From: JBKQHQ01 sp052148715
GTDB taxonomy: Bacteria; Pseudomonadota; Alphaproteobacteria; Rhizobiales; Xanthobacteraceae
Length of the DNA: 16,616 nucleotides
Assembly (NCBI GenBank): GCA_052148715.1
Contig: JBKQHQ010000168.1
Location: 1 to 16,616 of the forward strand
Reading direction: 5' to 3'
The notes below the pieces were generated by a model. It was not told the DNA's origin and ran no database searches. It saw only the letters and a program-made list of their open reading frames with translations. Position 1 is the stretch's first letter, and each line of letters begins with the position of its first letter. Position numbers and translations under genes: made by a program. Below, in pieces: positions 1 through 6,681 of the stretch.

Positions 1-719
1 GCATCAAGCAATCGACCGACGCGGTGGTCAACATCACCACCGGCGGCGCGGTGACCATGACGGTCGAGCAGCGCATCTCCGCGGCGCAACTTCTGTCGCC
101 GGAAATGTGCTCGCTCAACATGGGTTCGATGAATTTCGCGCTCTATCCGATGGCGCGGCGCTACAAGAACTGGAAATTCGATTGGGAGGAGAGCTACCTT
201 ACCAATTCCGACGCCTATATCTTCCCCAATACGTTTCGCGACATCGAGAAGATTTCAAAAATTCTCGGCGAGGGCCACGGCGTCAAATTCGAGCATGAAT
301 GCTATGACACCGGCCACCTCTACAATCTCGCCCACTGCATCGACCGCGGCCTGTTCAAGCCGCCGGTCTTTCTGCAGCTGATCTTCGGCATCCTCGGCGG
401 CATCGGCCCGGAGATCGACAATCTCCTGTTCATGAAGCGCACGGCCGACCGCCTGTTCGGCGACCAGTATCTGTGGTCGGTGCTCGCCGGCGGCCGCCAT
501 CAGATCAATTTCGCCACCCTTGCCACGATGATCGGCGGCAATGTCCGCGTCGGCCTCGAGGACTCGCTCTATATCGGGCGCGGCAAGCTCGCGGCGAGCA
601 ATGCCGAGCAGGTGGCAAAGATCCGCCGCATAATCGAGGAGCTCGGCTACGAGGCCGCAACCCCTCAGGAAGCGCGCGCGACGCTCGCGCTCAAGGGCGC
701 GGACCGGGTGAAGTTCTGA
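1..719 (+). CDS. BKACE family beta-keto-acid cleavage enzyme (DUF849), 5'-truncated by the window edge
   Basis: The reading frame is open from the first bases (codons from position 3), so the N-terminus lies outside the window; 238 residues are visible of a family usually about 270-310 long. BKACE enzymes are zinc TIM barrels that condense a beta-keto acid with acetyl-CoA, giving acetoacetate and a new acyl-CoA; Kce of lysine fermentation is the type member. Visible family motifs, numbered from the first full codon, are NITTGG (10-15), CSLNMGSMNF (36-45), FEHECYDTGHL (97-107), GGRHQINF (163-170) and GGNVRVGLEDSLY (178-190). The Glu of GLED matches the zinc-ligand Glu of Kce; the N-terminal zinc histidines would lie upstream of the window. 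An amidohydrolase follows 103 bp downstream on the same strand, suggesting a shared catabolic role. Family is clear; the beta-keto substrate cannot be read from sequence. Confidence 0.9.
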   Translation, partial: IKQSTDAVVNITTGGAVTMTVEQRISAAQLLSPEMCSLNMGSMNFALYPMARRYKNWKFDWEESYLTNSDAYIFPNTFRDIEKISKILGEGHGVKFEHECYDTGHLYNLAHCIDRGLFKPPVFLQLIFGILGGIGPEIDNLLFMKRTADRLFGDQYLWSVLAGGRHQINFATLATMIGGNVRVGLEDSLYIGRGKLAASNAEQVAKIRRIIEELGYEAATPQEARATLALKGADRVKF

Positions 720-746
720 TCGATCTTGTTTGAGGCGGCACTGCTT

Positions 747-772
747 ACCTCTCCCCGTGAGCGGGGCGAGGT
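747..772. repeat. Imperfect intergenic palindrome (CTCTCCCC...GGGGCGAG)
   Basis: Ten-base arms ACCTCTCCCC and GGGGCGAGGT pair with one T/C mismatch, plus an inner G-C pair, around a TGAG loop. It lies between the BKACE stop and the amidohydrolase start. No T-run follows on either strand, so it looks more like a dispersed REP-type element, or a stabilising or attenuating hairpin inside the transcript, than a classic terminator. From memory, similar CTCTCCCC palindromes are common between genes in Bradyrhizobium relatives; copy number was not checked. Confidence 0.5.
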
Positions 773-822
773 GAACGCCGCTTCGTAAGCAAGATGAACA
801 AATGATCACCGAGGAAACCCCC

Positions 823-1842
823 ATGAGCGCGCGCGACGGCATCCCCCTGATCGACCTCTACTGCCACATCTTTCCGGACCGCTTTTTCCAGGAGATGAGC
901 AAGGTCGCTCCGGCGCTCGAGAATCTTGGCAAACGCCTGCGCTCGGTGACCAAGCTATTCGATCTCGGCCAGCGCTTCCGCGAGATGGACCAGTTCGGCG
1001 ACTACCGGCAGATCATCTCGCTGCCCAATCCGCCGATCGAGGACATTGCCAAGGGCGACACGGGCCTGGCGCTCGCCCGCGTCGCCAACGACTCGATGGC
1101 CGAGCTTTGCGCACGCCACAAGGACCGTTTCCCGGCCTTCGTCGGCGCGGTTTCGCTGACCGATGTCGCGGGCTCGATCGAGGAGGCGCGCCGCGCAGTC
1201 ACCGAGCTCGGCGCCTGCGGCATCCAGATTTTCACCAACATCGCCGGCCATCCGCTCGACGAACCGCAGTTCGAGCCGTTCTTCGCCGCCATGACCGCGC
1301 TCGATCGGCCGATCTGGCTGCACCCGGCCCGCACCGCCGCCATGCCGGACTATGCGGCCGAGACGAAGTCGCGGTTCGAGATGTGGTGGTGCTTCGGCTG
1401 GCCCTACGACACCTCGGTCGCCATGGTGCGGCTCGTGCTGTGTGGTCTGTTTGACCGCCATCCCAACCTACGGATCATCACCCACCATCTCGGCGGCATG
1501 ATCCCCTATTACGACGGCCGCGTCGGGCCTGGCCTGGAAGTGCTCGGCAGCCGCACCTCGGACGAGGATTACTCGCGCATCCTGCCGTCCCTGAAGCGGC
1601 CGCACATGGACTATCTGCGCGAGTTTTACGCCGACACCGCGATGTTTGCCGGCGGCGTGCACGCGGTACGCTGCGGCCTCGACTTCTTCGGCGCCGATCG
1701 CGTCGTGTTCGCCACCGACGCGCCGCTCGGCCCGATCGCCCCGGCCATAAAAGTCATCGATCAGCTGGAGCTTAGCGCCGCGGACCGGCGCAAGCTGTGC
1801 TCAGGCAACGCCGCGCGGCTGCTCAGGATGACGATTGCGTAG
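823..1842 (+). CDS. Amidohydrolase family protein (Amidohydro_2, ACMSD / gamma-resorcylate decarboxylase type)
   Basis: A 339-residue TIM-barrel metal hydrolase/decarboxylase-like protein. The ATG at 823 is chosen over 802 because GAGGAA lies about six bases before it, while 802 has no clear ribosome binding site. Metal-site landmarks of the ACMSD-like branch are visible: LIDLYCHIFP (residues 9-18) on strand 1, WLHP with His167, THHLGG with His221/His222, and FATDAPLGP with Asp299. The first His of the usual HxH pair is replaced by Tyr13 (YCH). I recall subfamilies of this superfamily with a similar DIYxH start, so the change need not mean inactivity, but metal binding may differ. Members cleave C-C or C-N bonds of carboxylated ring or lactone compounds. 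The BKACE gene just upstream suggests a joint pathway with an unknown substrate. Family call is firm; reaction is unknown. Confidence 0.88.
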   Translation: MSARDGIPLIDLYCHIFPDRFFQEMSKVAPALENLGKRLRSVTKLFDLGQRFREMDQFGDYRQIISLPNPPIEDIAKGDTGLALARVANDSMAELCARHKDRFPAFVGAVSLTDVAGSIEEARRAVTELGACGIQIFTNIAGHPLDEPQFEPFFAAMTALDRPIWLHPARTAAMPDYAAETKSRFEMWWCFGWPYDTSVAMVRLVLCGLFDRHPNLRIITHHLGGMIPYYDGRVGPGLEVLGSRTSDEDYSRILPSLKRPHMDYLREFYADTAMFAGGVHAVRCGLDFFGADRVVFATDAPLGPIAPAIKVIDQLELSAADRRKLCSGNAARLLRMTIA

Positions 1843-1852
1843 ATTGGAGGAT

Positions 1853-1872
1853 GGGTCGCGCCTGCGAGACCC
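1853..1872. repeat. Small inverted repeat GGGTC...GACCC after the amidohydrolase gene
   Basis: GGGTC and GACCC flank an inner CGC/GCG pair interrupted by a G/A mismatch, 11 bases after the amidohydrolase stop. It could help end the BKACE-amidohydrolase transcript, but no T-tract follows. It may equally be one copy of a dispersed intergenic element. The rest of the gap up to the next gene (1873-2016) shows nothing I can name. Confidence 0.35.
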
Positions 1873-2016
1873 GTCGCGAAGCGGCGGGCAGCGAGCTGAA
1901 ATATTTTCGCGCCCACTTTTTCTGGGGAACGCGGATCGCGCGGATGCTGAAAAAGACCGCATTCGGCTAAGATAGCTGGACATCCTAATCAGCGACTCGC
2001 CGCCCGGGGTATCCTC

Positions 2017-2397
2017 ATGCCGCGTCAGAATCCGACCAACCAACTTGAAGCACTACGCCAAAAGCAAATCGAGCTCGCGAAGCAAATCAAGGAAGCCGAG
2101 GCCAAGGCCCGCGAAAAAGACAAGGCGGATGAGGCACGGCGCGCGCACCTCGCCGGTACGATCGCACTTGGCCACGCCGCCGCGCATCCGGACAGCCCTT
2201 TTGCCGCTACGCTCCACGCCCTGCTGGCCGAGGCCCTGAAGAAGCCTGCCGATCGCGCTCTCTTCCCTGCCCTGCTCTCCCAAGCCCTGCCTGCGATCGA
2301 CTCGCCGCCGACCGCGCCGGCGACTAGCCAGCCGGAAGGCGCGTCCTCCCCCGTGCTCGCACCCCCGGACTACACGACACCGCCGCAGGCTAATTAA
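2017..2397 (+). CDS. Small hypothetical coiled-coil protein
   Basis: A 126-residue protein with GGGG about seven bases before its ATG. Residues 7-45 are a charged Lys/Glu/Ala/Gln-rich stretch with heptad-like spacing (LEALRQKQIELAKQIKEAEA), so a coiled coil is likely. Residues 46-90 form a second helical part (GTIALGHAAAHP, TLHALLAEALKK), and the last 35 residues are a Pro/Ala/Ser-rich disordered tail. There is no signal peptide or membrane segment. The layout of charged coil, then a short hydrophobic alanine-rich helix, resembles small TraC/TraD- or MobC-type proteins seen in rhizobial mobile DNA, but no relaxase or transfer gene is near, so that link is weak. It converges with the 2475-2945 gene, leaving 77 bp without an obvious terminator. 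Coding is likely; function is unknown. Confidence 0.6.
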   Translation: MPRQNPTNQLEALRQKQIELAKQIKEAEAKAREKDKADEARRAHLAGTIALGHAAAHPDSPFAATLHALLAEALKKPADRALFPALLSQALPAIDSPPTAPATSQPEGASSPVLAPPDYTTPPQAN

Positions 2398-2474
2398 TTA
2401 AGCGGCCTGCCCGGCCTCAGACAACTCCAGCGATCTCGATCGGCGACGGCTCACTGTCACCGGCGGGTGAATGG

Positions 2475-2945
2475 TTACCGACAGGAAAGATCGGCCGTCG
2501 TGTACTCTTGGTAATCAGAAGAAGTGTGTTCGGACCCACAGCTCCATCGGACGTTTACGTGCTTTATTGGACCATAAATTGGGTCCCGACCAAAGAAATC
2601 ATTGCTTACGGGAAACTTACAATTCGTCCTCCCATTGCAGACACCTCCAACAACGGTTGTTACAGTCATTGTGTGGCCCTCAATTCCATAAACGGCACTG
2701 ATTATTCTTATTCCTTTGGCCGGTGCAGGGCTTGCAGTGCGTTGCTCTCGTTTAGGTGAAGATTGCCGCGGCTCGTTCGCCTCCTCGCCACCCGAAATCG
2801 ATTTGTCGGTTTTGCCGATGGTGCCGCCGGTGCTGCCGGCCTGCGCGAAAACGGTCACCGGAAGCGGCATCGCAAGCGCACCGCCCACAACAACCGCAAC
2901 GACTGGCCCCAGCGCTAGATTTCGGTATCCGATCAGATGTCGCAT
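2475..2945 (-). CDS. Exported protein with GSTGGTIGK tag and a SUEL-type lectin-like C-terminal domain
   Basis: A 156-residue predicted secreted protein; a G-rich ribosome binding site (AAAGGGGGGG) lies just before the ATG. Residues 1-34 form a signal peptide ending in VFA|Q. The tag QAGSTGGTIGKTDKS (35-49) plus SGGEE is nearly identical in the paralogue at 3112-3582. A charged, Pro/Ser-rich linker follows (about 55-77). Residues 78-156 have the cysteine/glycine frame of galactose/rhamnose-binding (SUEL-type) lectins: ISAVYG, then CNGRTNCKFPVSNDFFG, DP, GPIKH, VNVRWSCG, and a final LSC. That domain call is my pattern match, not a database hit. It is probably last in a minus-strand run after the caspase-like gene and its paralogue, with 166 bp separating it from the latter. 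A carbohydrate-binding role in the envelope is inferred. Confidence 0.75.
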   Translation of the reverse strand: MRHLIGYRNLALGPVVAVVVGGALAMPLPVTVFAQAGSTGGTIGKTDKSISGGEEANEPRQSSPKREQRTASPAPAKGIRIISAVYGIEGHTMTVTTVVGGVCNGRTNCKFPVSNDFFGRDPIYGPIKHVNVRWSCGSEHTSSDYQEYTTADLSCR

Positions 2946-2970
2946 TAGTCCCCCCCTTTAGACCCGGCGC

Positions 2971-3009
2971 GTGGCGACGATGGGTTTCGCTTGGCTCAAC
3001 CCGTGCCAC
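2971..3009. repeat. Imperfect palindrome (GATGGGTTTCGC...GCTCAACCC)
   Basis: GTGGC and GCCAC form the outer arms, and GGGTT and AACCC the inner arms, with a short bulge between them. It sits in the gap between the two tagged paralogues, just upstream of the 2475-2945 gene. From memory the core resembles a palindrome often met between genes in Bradyrhizobium-like genomes. In the minus-strand transcript it would form a hairpin before the last gene and could limit read-through. The rest of the gap (3010-3111) shows nothing recognisable. Confidence 0.45.
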
Positions 3010-3111
3010 GAACCACTACTGCGAGCTATTAATTTCGTATCGCGGACACTTGGCCGAAAGCACCGGTACCGATCAGCTTCCGGCCGTCTGGAGCAAACCT
3101 TAGCCGCTCGG

Positions 3112-3582
3112 TTATTGTCGGGTGCCGGAAACAGCGCCAAGCGCCCCGGTGCCGGACAGCTGGGATCCATTAGCGGACAGCGTGAGATGATCCGGCCCCA
3201 GGCCGTGTTGCCATTGCAAGATGATCGTTCCACCACTGCACGACCACGTGCCGTTAAACATGCCCACGGCTTCGGCTGATCCGCCCGGCTTGAATATGAC
3301 ATGAGCACCGTTGCACCAATTCCAGTGACCAACAACGGTACCGCATCGCGGATGATCGTCTGATCCCGAGATTGATTGATGAGATCGTTGTCTCCGCGCT
3401 GCCGGAGTTTCTGCCGTTTCCTCGCCGCCGGACACCGACTTGTCCGTCTTGCCGATCGTCCCACCTGTGCTGCCCGCCTGGCCGAAAACGGTCGCTGGAA
3501 ATGGCATTGACAACGCGACACCTACAACCGCCGCCACAGCGAGCCGCGCCACAAACAATTGGCATCCAATCGCACACCGCAT
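3112..3582 (-). CDS. Exported protein with GSTGGTIGK tag and a Trp/Gly-rich C-terminal domain of unknown type
   Basis: The start at 3582 is preferred over an ATG 27 bases upstream: GGGAG lies seven bases before it, and it makes the N-terminus align without gaps to the paralogue at 2475-2945, both giving 156 residues. Residues 1-34 are a signal peptide ending in VFG|Q, followed by QAGSTGGTIGKTDKS (35-49) and SGGEE. By my count 37 of the first 55 residues match the paralogue; beyond that the two proteins are unrelated. Residues 78-156 hold CGTVVGHWNW, VIFKPGG, FNGTWSC, IILQWQHG, DHLTLSANGSQLSG and TGALG. This resembles small beta-rich domains in which GTW, a Trp strand and a D-x-LTLS-x-(D/N)G strand alternate; I cannot name a family. 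It starts 33 bp downstream of the caspase-like gene, so the two are probably co-transcribed. Likely periplasmic or extracellular; function unknown. Confidence 0.75.
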   Translation of the reverse strand: MRCAIGCQLFVARLAVAAVVGVALSMPFPATVFGQAGSTGGTIGKTDKSVSGGEETAETPAARRQRSHQSISGSDDHPRCGTVVGHWNWCNGAHVIFKPGGSAEAVGMFNGTWSCSGGTIILQWQHGLGPDHLTLSANGSQLSGTGALGAVSGTRQ

Positions 3583-3615
3583 TGGTCCGCTCCCGTCAGC
3601 CCAATTCATGCCCTA

Positions 3616-5127
3616 CTAATTCGCGCTCGACCGCCCCGCTCCGTCGGCGCATACCGCCCCAACGATCTGGCAGGCCTTCCCGCGTTTGCGGCAATCGGTC
3701 AGCGCGGTCTCCTTCGCTTGGGCGATGCTGTCGCGCGCCACGATCGACCAGACGCCGCGGGAATAGGCGAAGGCCCCGCATTCCGTGCCGAAGAAGCTGA
3801 TCTCGGTCGAGCACTTGCCGGCATCGCCACAGGTGGCGCGGGCGCTCGCGACCGCCTCCTTGCGCGAGCCGCCGGCCCAGGACATGCCCCACTTCTCCTC
3901 GCCCGGCGCATAGACGATGGCGCCCCAGGGCTTGAGCCCGCCCACGCCGCGCAGGCGCCGCAGCAGGCCCTGCGTGGCCTCGCCGGTCTGCGGCAATTGG
4001 GCGCCGGCCTCGAACTCGCGGATGGCCTGGCGCGCGCTCTCGTTCAAGGGACCATCGAGCGCGCCGGGATCGAAATTCAGCTCGTAGAGACGATCGCGGA
4101 CCTCATGCAGCAGGCCAGGATCGCTGATGACCGTTCGCTCGTCAGGCTGGCCCGCCGCCGGCTTCAATGAAGCGACCTTCAGTTCATCGATCCTGATCTT
4201 GGCAATATCGGCAAAGGTGCCGGCCGGATAGCGCTTGAGGTAGGCTTCGAAGAGCCGCGGATTGTTGCTGCCCTTGATCGTGTCCCAAAAGGCAAATTCG
4301 ACGCTCGCCGGGTCGATGCGGGCGGCGTCCGGCGTTCCCGAAGCGCCGGCAGGAGGGAGCGCCACCGGGGCGAAATAGAATTGCCCGGTCAGCGAGGAAT
4401 GCTCCCAGGGCACCTGCTTGCCGTCCGTCTCTTTCAGCACGGCATTGCGCACCGAAATCATCACCTCGCCGATCGACAACCCCGGCCGCTCGATCGTGCC
4501 CAGCAGCGCCGCGGTGAACGGACTATTGCGGCCGTCGCCGTCGAGCGCGGTGTTGCCGGGCTGGGTGGCGAAAGCGATTAGCGTTCCGATGCCGCTTTCC
4601 ACGCGCGCGAGCCCGCGACCGACCGCAACCGAGCGCGTCCCCATCTTGCGCGCCAGGTTGCTCGTCATCGGATTGTCGCGGCAGGCATCGAGGAAGACGA
4701 TATTCGTGCGCTGCTCGCGTTCCATGTTGCGGACGACGAGGTCGAGGTCGACGGTCGCAAAATCGAGGTCGGCTTCCGATTCGATCCGGGCATCGATGGG
4801 GGCGAGATAGTTCTTGCCCCCGATCTGCAGGCCGTGACCGGCATAGAAGAACAGCGCCACATCGGCGCCGGTGAGCTTTTCGGTGAAGCTGCGCACCCTC
4901 TGGCGCAGGCCAGCGTAATCAAGATCAAGCCCGCGCACGACATCGAACCCGAGGCGTTCGAGCGCGTCCGCCATGTCGCTCGCATCGTTCGCCGGGTTTT
5001 TCAGCGGTGGCGTGTACTGATACTTGGAATTGCCGATCACCAGCGCCACGCGCTTCTCGGCATGGCCAGGCAGGGCGCCGAGACAAGTCAGGATCAGCGC
5101 GCACGTGAAGGCGGCCAAACGGCCCAT
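3616..5127 (-). CDS. Secreted caspase-like protein (peptidase C14) with PG-binding-like and DUF4189-like C-terminal domains
   Basis: A 503-residue multidomain protein. The ATG at 5127 is chosen because a GGGGG tract lies seven bases upstream and it begins a signal peptide (residues 1-23, ending GHA|E); an in-frame ATG 99 bases further upstream would bury the signal. Residues 24-253 are a caspase fold: KRVALVIGNSKY, FFYAGHGLQIGG with catalytic His98, and VFLDACRDNP with catalytic Cys149, so the His/Cys dyad is intact. Residues about 275-318 (EFAFWDTIKGSNNP, YLKRYPAGTFADIA) match the helical linker often found behind such caspase domains. Residues about 334-392 look like a PG_binding_1 domain (LYELNFDPGALDGPLN, IREFEAG), and 397-495 a Cys-rich DUF4189-like domain (WGAIVYAP, CGAFAYSRGVWSI, CR/CQ/VC). 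Export implies action in the periplasm or outside the cell. Bacterial C14 proteins usually cut after Arg/Lys; the substrate here is unknown. The two tagged exported proteins downstream are candidate partners. Confidence 0.9.
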   Translation of the reverse strand: MGRLAAFTCALILTCLGALPGHAEKRVALVIGNSKYQYTPPLKNPANDASDMADALERLGFDVVRGLDLDYAGLRQRVRSFTEKLTGADVALFFYAGHGLQIGGKNYLAPIDARIESEADLDFATVDLDLVVRNMEREQRTNIVFLDACRDNPMTSNLARKMGTRSVAVGRGLARVESGIGTLIAFATQPGNTALDGDGRNSPFTAALLGTIERPGLSIGEVMISVRNAVLKETDGKQVPWEHSSLTGQFYFAPVALPPAGASGTPDAARIDPASVEFAFWDTIKGSNNPRLFEAYLKRYPAGTFADIAKIRIDELKVASLKPAAGQPDERTVISDPGLLHEVRDRLYELNFDPGALDGPLNESARQAIREFEAGAQLPQTGEATQGLLRRLRGVGGLKPWGAIVYAPGEEKWGMSWAGGSRKEAVASARATCGDAGKCSTEISFFGTECGAFAYSRGVWSIVARDSIAQAKETALTDCRKRGKACQIVGAVCADGAGRSSAN

Positions 5128-5203
5128 CGTCAGCCCCCGAGTAAAGATTCTTAACGCCCCTATTTTGCCACACGGCCGGACGGGCCGGAAGCCCGAACAA
5201 CAG

Positions 5204-5229
5204 CGTTTGGAGAAACCGCCCGCCAAACG
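5204..5229. promoter_or_regulatory. Inverted repeat CGTTTGG-N12-CCAAACG upstream of the caspase-like gene
   Basis: Perfect seven-base arms are separated by 12 bases in the 131-bp gap between the DsbA-like stop and the caspase-like start, about 77 bp upstream of the latter. The spacing would suit a dimeric regulator or a weak transcript hairpin for the DsbA-like gene. No clear -10/-35 pair is seen beside it, so the role is a guess. Confidence 0.25.
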
Positions 5230-5258
5230 ATTTGGAGGGACTTTTCCGCCTCAGACCT

Positions 5259-5870
5259 TCACGCCGTCGCGGCGAGTCTCGCTATGCTGGAAGCCCACGC
5301 CATGGCGTCCGGGAGGCGATCCTGTCCCCAAAAGATCTCGCCGCCCACCTGAAAGGTCGGCGCGCCGAAGATGCCGAGACGCTCCGCCTCCTCGGTCTGC
5401 GCGCGCAGCGCGTCCTTGATCTCGCGGGACTGCGCGTGCTCCACGATCGGGCCCGGGCTCTCGCCGATGTCGTGCACGATTTCGCCCAAGATTTCGCCCG
5501 CGGCGATGTCGCGATCCTCCGCGAAGTTTGCTTGGAAAACGGCCTTGCTGAAGGCGGTCCCCCACGACCGCGTCATGCCGATCAAGGCTATTCGCGCGGC
5601 CAAGAGGCTACTGCGGGGAAATTGCGAGGGTTTGCGCCAGGCCAGTCCCTCGCGTGCGCATAGCCGCTCGAGATCGCGCCACATGTAGCGGCCCTTGACG
5701 GGATTGAGATTGAACGGCGAGTCGGCCAAGCCTTGGCGCGCAAAAATCGGTCCGAGCAGGAAGGGCTTCCATATGACGGCGACGCCGACTGAAGCTGCGG
5801 CGCGCTCTATGCGAAAAGCTGCCGGGTAGGAATAGGTGCTGGCAAACTCGTACCAAAACACGAGCGACAC
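5259..5870 (-). CDS. DsbA-fold thioredoxin-like protein, 2-hydroxychromene-2-carboxylate isomerase family
   Basis: A 203-residue protein starting at GTG 5870, with GGGGGAG six bases upstream. The frame stays open far upstream, across the facing UdgX gene, but that part does not resemble the family. Residues 4-16 (VFWYEFASTYSYP) match the strand and nucleophile loop of HCCA isomerase/GST-kappa proteins, with Ser11 in place of the CxxC of true DsbA. GIFGAPTF (166-173) holds the cis-proline loop (Pro171) and is followed by the family signature WGQDRL (181-186). There is no signal peptide, so it is cytoplasmic. The type enzyme isomerises 2-hydroxychromene-2-carboxylate in naphthalene degradation with glutathione; no other aromatic-degradation genes are near, so the substrate is open. 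It is divergent from the UdgX gene. Family firm, reaction uncertain. Confidence 0.88.
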   Translation of the reverse strand: MSLVFWYEFASTYSYPAAFRIERAAASVGVAVIWKPFLLGPIFARQGLADSPFNLNPVKGRYMWRDLERLCAREGLAWRKPSQFPRSSLLAARIALIGMTRSWGTAFSKAVFQANFAEDRDIAAGEILGEIVHDIGESPGPIVEHAQSREIKDALRAQTEEAERLGIFGAPTFQVGGEIFWGQDRLPDAMAWASSIARLAATA

Positions 5871-5984
5871 AATATTCTCCCCCTGACGGTTGCCATGGGC
5901 CCTTGTGGTCGTATCATTGACGCGCCGCAAGGGCTGCCTTGGACGGGCATCGTCACTATCACGGCGCGACAACGGTCCGGCATC

Positions 5985-6593
5985 GTGGCTATCCCTGAAA
6001 CGATCGCCAATCTGACGGCACTGGCCGCGGCCGAGGCCGCGTGCACGCGCTGCCCGCTCTATCGCCATGCCACGCAGGCCGTGCCGGGCGAAGGCGCTTT
6101 GCGGGCGCGGCTCATGCTGGTCGGCGAGCAGCCGGGTGACCAGGAGGATCTGCAGGGACGCCCTTTCGTCGGGCCGGCCGGCCGCGTGCTCGATCGCGCG
6201 CTTGCCGAGGCGGGTATCGACCGAGCGCAGGTGTTCATCACCAATGCGGTGAAGCACTTCAAGTTCGAGCCGCGCGGAAAACGCCGGCTGCACAAGAAGC
6301 CGAACGCCTCCGAGATCGACCACTGCCGCGCATGGCTCGATCTCGAGCAAGCGATCGTGCAGCCGGAGCTGCTCGTCGCGCTCGGCGCGACCGCAGCGCG
6401 CGGTCTGTTCGGCCGGCCGCTGACGATCGCCAAGGTGCGCGGAACTGTCGTGCCGCTGGCGCGAGGACGGATGGTCGTCACGATCCATCCGTCGTATCTG
6501 CTGCGCATCCAAGACCCCGACGAGAAAGCGGCGCAATACGCTGCTTTCGTCGCCGACATGCGGCTTTGCGCCAAGGTGGCCGCGGCGGTGTAG
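5985..6593 (+). CDS. UdgX-type uracil-DNA glycosylase (family 4-like, Fe-S)
   Basis: Uracil-DNA glycosylases remove uracil from DNA; UdgX stays covalently attached to the resulting abasic site through a His of its R-loop. With the GTG at 5985 the protein has 202 residues, near the usual UdgX length (about 210). An ATG at 5895 gives 232, but the extra N-terminus does not look like the family, and neither start has a convincing ribosome binding site. Motifs: CTRC (Cys20, Cys23), GEQPGDQED (47-55), PFVGPAGR (60-67), TNAVKHFKF (86-94), the UdgX-specific R-loop RGKRRLHKK (97-105) with His103 as the expected crosslinking residue, Cys114, and HPSYLLR (168-174). At the position of the third Cys of ordinary family 4 enzymes stands His91 (VKH), as in the UdgX group. 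The protein is stand-alone and divergent from the DsbA-like gene. Subfamily call is strong. Confidence 0.88.
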   Translation: MAIPETIANLTALAAAEAACTRCPLYRHATQAVPGEGALRARLMLVGEQPGDQEDLQGRPFVGPAGRVLDRALAEAGIDRAQVFITNAVKHFKFEPRGKRRLHKKPNASEIDHCRAWLDLEQAIVQPELLVALGATAARGLFGRPLTIAKVRGTVVPLARGRMVVTIHPSYLLRIQDPDEKAAQYAAFVADMRLCAKVAAAV

Positions 6594-6681
6594 CGATTTT
6601 AAGAGTTTAATCTCAGTCTGGACCTAATCGGGCACACGTCCCTGCTGTAGCCAGTGGCTGGGCCCATGGTGCAAGCGTGCG

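Noticed and set aside
255..842. Long minus-strand open frame opposite the BKACE gene
   Set aside because: It mirrors a clear BKACE coding frame, has no recognisable domain, and results from high GC codon bias.
5871..6536. Upstream extension of the DsbA-like frame across the UdgX gene
   Set aside because: The translated extension is Arg-rich without family similarity, and a GTG with a strong ribosome binding site at 5870 begins exactly at the family's N-terminus.
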